The notes under the pieces: model-generated | Told to the model about the DNA's origin: nothing | The model's database searches: none | The model's input: the letters and a program-made list of their open reading frames with translations, nothing else | Made by a program: the position numbers and the translations under genes | NCBI GenBank assembly: GCA_964527735.1 | Contig: CAZGPG010000001.1 | Coordinates: forward strand, 1 to 64,000 | Source: JBEBVQ01 sp964527735 | GTDB taxonomy: Bacteria > Bacteroidota > Bacteroidia > Chitinophagales > Chitinophagaceae | Direction of reading: 5' to 3' | DNA: 64,000 nucleotides | Shown: positions 59,161 to 64,000 of the stretch, in pieces | Layout of the letters: each line of letters starts with the position of its first letter | How positions within the stretch are numbered: the stretch's first letter is position 1

Positions 59161-60246
59161 ATGAAATACACCGCTTTTTTAAGCCTCCCCGTTTTAGGAC
59201 TTTGTCTCATCTCTTTATCACTGCATGCACAGTCAGACCCCAATGATCCGCTGCGCCATGATGATGAGAAACATTTCAAAAATATCCGCCAGCTTACCTT
59301 CGGCGGCGATAACGCTGAAGCTTATTTCGGGTTCGATAACGAGCATATCATATTTCAGCGCACCGATCCGAAAGACGGGATTATGTGCGATCAGATTTTT
59401 TACGGGAAAATTCCTTCGGCTGCCAAAGACAGCTTTCAGTATCATTTGGTAAGTACGGGCAAAGGACGCACTACCTGTGCTTATATCATGCCGGATAAAA
59501 AACATGTGCTGTATGCGTCTACGCATCTGGGTGGCGATGAGTGCCCGCCCGTACCGGACCGTAACGTGCTTAAAAAATATGTATGGCCAATCTACGACAG
59601 CTACGATATTTTTGTGGCCGACCTGGAAGGGAATATCGTAAAGCAACTGACCAATGAGCCGGGTTATGACGGAGAAGCGACCATCTCACCCAAAGGAGAC
59701 AAGATCGTATTTACGTCTATCCGCAATGGTGATCTCGACCTTTATACAATGGATATTGACGGCAGCAATGTAAAGCAGATAACGCATGAGCTGGGTTATG
59801 ACGGCGGCGCCTGGTTCTCGCCGGACGGCACCAGGATACTCTGGCGTGCATCCCGCTTCAAGACCGAAGAAGAGGCTAATGAATACAAGCGTCTGCTTGG
59901 TGAAGGGCTGGTGATGCCTACGGAGATGGAACTGTTTGTTGCCGATGCGGACGGTAGTAATGCACGGCAGGTGACAAAGATAGGTCAGGCCAACTGGGCG
60001 CCCAATTTTATGCCTGATGGCAAGCGTATCATTTTTGCATCCAACCATGAATATGAGCGCGGTTTCCCGTTCAATATGTACATCATCAATATCGATGGTA
60101 CCGGGCTCCGGAAAATATCCCACGACGGTGGATTTGACGCATTCCCGATGTTTTCGCCGGATGGGAAAAAGCTGATCTTCAGCTCCAACCGTAATAATGG
60201 CGGCACCCGCGACACGAACGTATTTATCTGCGACTGGGTAGATTAA
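59161..60246 (+). CDS. secreted TolB-like PD40 beta-propeller protein
   Basis: 361 residues. A signal peptide (FLSLPVLGLCLISLSLHAQ) precedes several PD40/WD40-like units with the signature phrases ISPKGDKIVFTSIRNGDLDLY, FSPDGTRILWRA, FMPDGKRIIFASN and FSPDGKKLIFSSNRNNG. Related proteins act as TolB-like scaffolds or as peptidase propellers without catalytic domain. It has no peptidase domain here. Function unknown; located in the periplasm or outside. Confidence 0.85.
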   Translation: MKYTAFLSLPVLGLCLISLSLHAQSDPNDPLRHDDEKHFKNIRQLTFGGDNAEAYFGFDNEHIIFQRTDPKDGIMCDQIFYGKIPSAAKDSFQYHLVSTGKGRTTCAYIMPDKKHVLYASTHLGGDECPPVPDRNVLKKYVWPIYDSYDIFVADLEGNIVKQLTNEPGYDGEATISPKGDKIVFTSIRNGDLDLYTMDIDGSNVKQITHELGYDGGAWFSPDGTRILWRASRFKTEEEANEYKRLLGEGLVMPTEMELFVADADGSNARQVTKIGQANWAPNFMPDGKRIIFASNHEYERGFPFNMYIINIDGTGLRKISHDGGFDAFPMFSPDGKKLIFSSNRNNGGTRDTNVFICDWVD

Positions 60247-60265
60247 ATGGTGATGTTCTGAGGCA

Positions 60266-60883
60266 TTAACCCAATACATGCCGGTTGGCAGTCTCTATTT
60301 CTTCACCGCTGATGCTGTGCGGCTTGTCCGGGTAGATTGTCGTAAGTACATCTCCGTGCAATGCCCGTATGGTTTCAGCGGTTTCTTCTATCCGCGATAA
60401 TGGTACATGGGGGTCATTATCTCCCGCACTGATGTGTATCGGCGTACCGGCAAAATCTCCCTGATAATGATCTTTATTAAGCGTTGCTCCGATGAGCCCG
60501 CCGGTGAAGGCAATAATCCCTCCGTAACGCCGGGCATTTCTTGTCGTATACTCCAGCATAAGGCAGGCGCCTTGCGAAAAGCCAACGAAGTAAATATGCT
60601 CATAAGTAAAGCCTGCCTGCAGCGCGGCGGATACCGCCTGGTCTACTGAAGACAAGGCCGCATCAAGCCATGGCTGGTTCTGATTTTCCGGGGCCATAAA
60701 GCTGTAAGGATACCAGGTGTTGCTGGTGGCGCGGGGCGCCAGCGCCCATACCTCATCTGCTTTCAGATGAGGCGCCAGCGGAAGCATGTCTTCCGGTGAG
60801 CCTCCCCGACCGTGAATCAGTACCAATACTTTATTTGCCTGCTCCGGCGGAGTGCCTGCTTGTACCAATGGGTTTGTATGCAT
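60266..60883 (-). CDS. alpha/beta hydrolase, phospholipase/carboxylesterase (MhqD-like)
   Basis: 205 residues. Core motifs LVLIHGRGGSPEDMLPLA, Ser nucleophile GFSQGACLMLEY, Asp in GDNDPHVPLSRIEE and His in YPDKPHSISGEEI. Its gene follows a ring-cleaving dioxygenase-like gene by 14 bp on the same strand. The same pair, MhqO and MhqD, forms the quinone-inducible operon of B. subtilis, so a role in quinone or electrophile detoxification is a reasonable inference. Confidence 0.9.
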   Translation of the reverse strand: MHTNPLVQAGTPPEQANKVLVLIHGRGGSPEDMLPLAPHLKADEVWALAPRATSNTWYPYSFMAPENQNQPWLDAALSSVDQAVSAALQAGFTYEHIYFVGFSQGACLMLEYTTRNARRYGGIIAFTGGLIGATLNKDHYQGDFAGTPIHISAGDNDPHVPLSRIEETAETIRALHGDVLTTIYPDKPHSISGEEIETANRHVLG

Positions 60884-60897
60884 CGTAATGTTTTTAT

Positions 60898-61833
60898 TTA
60901 GTCCAGTTTAGGCAGAATTGTTTCCAGCCGTTCGCGGAAGCCTTCGTATTGTGGGGGCAGCATCAAGCCGCTGCCTAACGCTCCTACTGTTTCATCGGTG
61001 GTAAAGCCCGGATTATCCGTAGCTATTTCGAACAATACGCCACCGGGTTCCCTGAAATACAGCGAGTAGAAATAGTTGCGATCGATTTTTTCGGTGATAT
61101 GCAGCCCCTGCTGCCGTACTTTTTCCCTGAAGTGCATCAGCGTCTCTTCGTTGGGCACCCGGAATGCCACATGATGGACAGATCCTCCGGCGACAAGACC
61201 TTCCGGTTCTCCGGGCGCTTCCACGATGTCCACGATAGCGGCTTCGGATACCGCATCGGTGATAAACCGGTAACGATTTACCTCTTGCTGCAACAGCCGG
61301 TAGCCGAATACATCGGTCAGTATGCGGGCCGTAGCATCCATTTTATGGGTAGTGATGGTGATATGATGAAAGCCTCTGGTGGCATGTCCGGCCCTTACTT
61401 CCTCTGTTTCCCAGGGTTTCCGTGTGTCTGGTTTCGCGGGTACCGTAAGTTCAAATTTAAGTCCGTCGGGATCGAGGAAGGTCAGGTATTGCTCGCCGAA
61501 CTTCTCGGCTACGTTGTTATATATGACGTTATTTTCGTCCAGCCGTTTCTTCCAGAAATCAAGGCTGCCTTCGGGCACGGCGTAGCCGATCTCGGTCACT
61601 TGTCTGGCGCCGCGTTTTCCGGTACGCACTTTATCGCCCCAGGGGAAAAAGGTAAGGATAGTGCCGGGGTCGCCCGTTTCGTTGCCAAAATAAAAATGGT
61701 ATGTTTCGGGATCATCGAAATTGACGGTTTTTTTCACCAGCCTGAGACCCAGGATGCGGGTATAGAAATCGTGATTCCGCCGGGCGTCGCCTGCAATGGC
61801 CGTGATATGGTGAAAGCCTGTTATCTGGTTCAT
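60898..61833 (-). CDS. VOC-family ring-cleaving dioxygenase (MhqO-like)
   Basis: 311 residues with two VOC (glyoxalase/extradiol dioxygenase) modules, residues 1-140 and 150-290. Metal ligands are likely in FHHITAIAGD, FHHITITTHKMD and PGGVLFEIATDNPGF. The fold resembles MhqO and LinE, which open hydroquinone rings. It is the upstream gene of the mhqO-mhqD-like pair. A one-mismatch promoter element (GAACTTTG) lies at 61853-61860 on the minus strand. Confidence 0.92.
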   Translation of the reverse strand: MNQITGFHHITAIAGDARRNHDFYTRILGLRLVKKTVNFDDPETYHFYFGNETGDPGTILTFFPWGDKVRTGKRGARQVTEIGYAVPEGSLDFWKKRLDENNVIYNNVAEKFGEQYLTFLDPDGLKFELTVPAKPDTRKPWETEEVRAGHATRGFHHITITTHKMDATARILTDVFGYRLLQQEVNRYRFITDAVSEAAIVDIVEAPGEPEGLVAGGSVHHVAFRVPNEETLMHFREKVRQQGLHITEKIDRNYFYSLYFREPGGVLFEIATDNPGFTTDETVGALGSGLMLPPQYEGFRERLETILPKLD

Positions 61834-62151
61834 GGCTGTTTGTTTTATAATGCAAAGTTCCTTTGATTATCATTATGCGCCATTGATCTATGACAAGAAG
61901 TTCGTGCCATGAAAAAAGTTGCCCCCGGATGCTTTTGCGGCATCTTCCTTAGTCTGAATCACGGATTATCCGGATTGACAGATTCCACGGACAAAATCCG
62001 TGCTATCGGTGTAATCCCCACGTATCTGGATCACGGATTACACGGATTGACAGATAGCATAGACAAAAATCCGTGCTATCCGTGTAATCCCGATAAATCC
62101 GTGACGCTGATAATAAAGTATCGTGCAGGATATCCGCGACAGCGCTGTAAA
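61834..62151. repeat. 318-bp intergenic stretch with two tandem GGATCACGGATTACACGGATTGACAG repeats
   Basis: No gene is seen here. Two diverged copies occupy 61953-62020 and 62027-62104. Each contains an inner inverted repeat (ACGGATTA...TAATCC type). The sequence is related to the 27-bp inverted repeat at 23125-23213. It lies between purD and the MhqO-like gene, both on the minus strand. Confidence 0.75.
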
Positions 62152-63444
62152 TCATTTCCCCTCCGGTAGGAATTCATACCCGATATCCCTCCGGTAGTAC
62201 TGTCCGTCATATGTTATTTGCGCTGCCTGCTCATAGCTTTGCGCTAATGCCGCACCCAGCGTTCCACCCAGCGATGTGACGGCAAGCACACGGCCACCGG
62301 TGGTTACAACATTGTTATCTCTTTTTGCTGTGCCGGCATGGAATACCAGGCTATCTTTCACTTTGTCCGGGCCGGTAATGATCTTCCCCCTGGTATAAGT
62401 GCCGGGGTATCCTTCCGACACCAGCATGACTGTACAGGCTGCGTGTGGGCTGTGTTTTACGGTCGCTGCATCCAGCTTGCCTTCGTGCATCATCACGACT
62501 AGCTCAACGAGGTCGTTCTCCAGCCGTGGCATCACTACTTCTGTTTCCGGGTCGCCCATGCGGCAGTTATATTCGATCACATAAGGATCCTCGCCTACTT
62601 TGATCAGCCCGAAGAAAATGAAGCCATGGTAAATGATATTTTCCTGTTTTAATCCTGCAACCGTCGGGTCGATGATCCGTTCTGTTATTTTCTGCATGAA
62701 TGTTTCATCCGCGAACGGAACGGGAGAAATGGCGCCCATGCCGCCGGTGTTCGGCCCGGTATCACCTTCGCCGATGCGTTTATAATCTTTGGCTTCCGGC
62801 AGACGCACGTAATGTGTACCGTCGGTCAGCACAAAAACAGATAATTCGATACCGTCGAGAAATTGTTCTACAACCACTTTTTTACCGGCCTCACCAAATA
62901 TCGACTCCCGGATCATGGCCGTGAATGATTGTATGGCTTCATCCAGGCTTTGGGCGATAACCACACCTTTGCCGGCGGCAAGCCCGTCTGCCTTCAGTAC
63001 GATGGGCAGCGGAAGGCTTTTCAGGTAGTTAAGCCCTTCGTCGAAGCTATCACTGGTGAACTCCCGGTAGGCCGCGGTAGGTATATTGTGCCGCTGCATG
63101 AACTTCTTGGAGAACGCCTTGCTGCCTTCGAGCTGTGCGCCGTCTTTTGATGGCCCTGCCACGATGATGTGCTTCAGGGCTTCATCTTGTTTCACGAAAT
63201 CATAGATGCCGGCTACCAGCGGATCTTCCGGACCGGGGATCAGTATGTCTATGTTTTGGCTGAGACATATTTCCTTAACCGCTTCAAAATCGGTGACATT
63301 CAGGGAGAGATTAACGCCGTAAGCTTCTGTACCTCCGTTCCCCGGGGCAATAAACAATTTGCTGCACAGCGGGCTTTGGCTGATTTTCCAGGCGAAGGCG
63401 GATTCGCGGCCACCGCCGCCGAGGATGAGTATATTGTAAGACAT
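62152..63444 (-). CDS. purD: phosphoribosylamine--glycine ligase
   Basis: 430 residues. Second enzyme of purine synthesis, joining phosphoribosylamine and glycine with ATP. The start NILILGGGGRESAFAWKIS, the phrase IPGPEDPLVAGIYDFV, the ATP-grasp KADGLAAGKGVVIAQ and NTGGMGAISPVPF are standard. No other purine genes are next to it. A perfect promoter element lies upstream at 63509-63516. Confidence 0.97.
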   Translation of the reverse strand: MSYNILILGGGGRESAFAWKISQSPLCSKLFIAPGNGGTEAYGVNLSLNVTDFEAVKEICLSQNIDILIPGPEDPLVAGIYDFVKQDEALKHIIVAGPSKDGAQLEGSKAFSKKFMQRHNIPTAAYREFTSDSFDEGLNYLKSLPLPIVLKADGLAAGKGVVIAQSLDEAIQSFTAMIRESIFGEAGKKVVVEQFLDGIELSVFVLTDGTHYVRLPEAKDYKRIGEGDTGPNTGGMGAISPVPFADETFMQKITERIIDPTVAGLKQENIIYHGFIFFGLIKVGEDPYVIEYNCRMGDPETEVVMPRLENDLVELVVMMHEGKLDAATVKHSPHAACTVMLVSEGYPGTYTRGKIITGPDKVKDSLVFHAGTAKRDNNVVTTGGRVLAVTSLGGTLGAALAQSYEQAAQITYDGQYYRRDIGYEFLPEGK

Positions 63445-63508
63445 GATCGTGAAATTAAATTGTAGCCGGAGCTAACTGCGTACGTAGAATTTATCTATAT
63501 TCAACCCG

Positions 63509-63516
63509 CAAAAATA
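63509..63516 (-). promoter_or_regulatory. promoter -7 element TATTTTTG for purD
   Basis: Perfect TAnnTTTG on the minus strand, 64 bp before the purD ATG, in the divergent gap to the peptide transporter. Confidence 0.55.
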
Positions 63517-63551
63517 TCCAACAAAGCCATACTTTCAGAAAAAATCTGCTT

Positions 63552-64000
63552 ATGAATCAGACAAATGCAGCTGCTGCAGCAAAACACCCTAAAGGTTTGT
63601 ATGTTTTGTTCTTCACAGAAATGTGGGAACGCTTCGGGTATTACCTGATGCTGGGGATATTTTCCCTGTATATGCTGGATGCGGTTGATAACGGGGGAAT
63701 GGGTTTCCCGGCTCAGAAAAAATCTGATATCTACGGCACCTACATCGGCCTGGTTTACCTCACTCCGTTTATCGGTGGTCTGCTGGCCGACCGGATACTC
63801 GGGTACCGGATGGCCATCCTGGTCGGTGGTCTGCTGATGGCTGCGGGGTATATTGGTCTCGCCATGCCCGGGGAAGGCATGTTTTATATTTCCCTGCTAC
63901 TGATCATATTGGGTAACGGGTTTTTTAAGCCCAACATCTCCACCCTTGTCGGTAATCTGTACAACGATGACCGTTATAAGGCCAATAAAGATGCCGGTTA
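63552..64000 (+). CDS. POT/PTR2-family peptide transporter, 5' part
   Basis: The first 149 codons of a proton-coupled oligopeptide transporter; the gene runs off the window. The motif EMWERFGYYLML is the ExxERFxYY proton-coupling motif of the family, followed by TYIGLVYLTPFIGGLLADRILGYR and GNGFFKPNISTLVGNLY, the second POT signature. The family imports di- and tripeptides. Confidence 0.94.
   Translation, partial: MNQTNAAAAAKHPKGLYVLFFTEMWERFGYYLMLGIFSLYMLDAVDNGGMGFPAQKKSDIYGTYIGLVYLTPFIGGLLADRILGYRMAILVGGLLMAAGYIGLAMPGEGMFYISLLLIILGNGFFKPNISTLVGNLYNDDRYKANKDAG

Overview
The window looks like a chromosomal piece of a Bacteroidota bacterium, most likely family Chitinophagaceae. The reasons are proteins with C-terminal type IX secretion (por) sorting domains, a TonB-dependent receptor with a carboxypeptidase-regulatory N-domain, DUF2911 and DUF6089 proteins, and the recurring promoter element TAnnTTTG upstream of many genes. 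There are 54 protein-coding loci (53 genes and one frameshifted gene), no rRNA, tRNA, CRISPR or prophage that I can see, and very short intergenic gaps.

Layout. 1-2 kb: an OsmC-like protein and the 2-oxoglutarate dehydrogenase E2 gene sucB. 2-10.5 kb: an OmpR-type response regulator and histidine kinase, a REP-associated tyrosine transposase (RAYT), and a three-gene heavy-metal RND efflux operon (TolC-, CusB- and CusA-like). The efflux promoter carries an 11-bp phased TTCTAAT array that is the probable target of the regulator. 10.6-18.7 kb: housekeeping genes (ftsH, rsfS, birA, a glutamine amidotransferase, cvpA-like, yqeY-like) and cytochrome c maturation genes ccmF and ccmE. 19-27.5 kb: a frameshifted S8 peptidase, a patatin, dapB, a DPP-IV-like peptidase, an Ada-like alkylation repair protein and a secreted hydrolase. 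27.5-31 kb: a Kdo (lipid A inner core sugar) operon. 31-43 kb: an FAD oxidase with a TonB receptor, a protein of unknown function, a TMTC-like membrane protein, and a coupled trio of PIG-L deacetylase, 37-residue membrane peptide and sodium:solute symporter, then a DUF2911 protein and a bacilliredoxin. 43-47 kb: hutG, a TrmH-like methylase and a three-gene CDP-sugar operon. 47-64 kb: a NarL-type two-component system, a secreted SBBP-repeat protein, ALDH7 and leucine dehydrogenases, a glycosyltransferase, an orphan kinase, a DUF6089 protein, a PD40 protein, an mhqO/mhqD-like pair, purD and the start of a peptide transporter.

The most interesting locus is the Kdo operon. kdsA, a KdsC-like phosphatase and kdsB are all present. 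The place where arabinose-5-phosphate isomerase KdsD (SIS plus two CBS domains) would be expected holds instead a transaldolase-family domain fused to a KdsD-like CBS pair. This suggests a different or differently controlled route to arabinose-5-phosphate. That is inference from domain order and context.

The second theme is small palindromic DNA. A RAYT gene carries two head-to-head copies of GTAG-hairpin (REP-like) elements inside its own reading frame, and more of these elements lie scattered through the window. Three unrelated genes take their stop codon from the GTAG foot of such an element. At least seven other inverted-repeat families fill gene ends and probably act as terminators.
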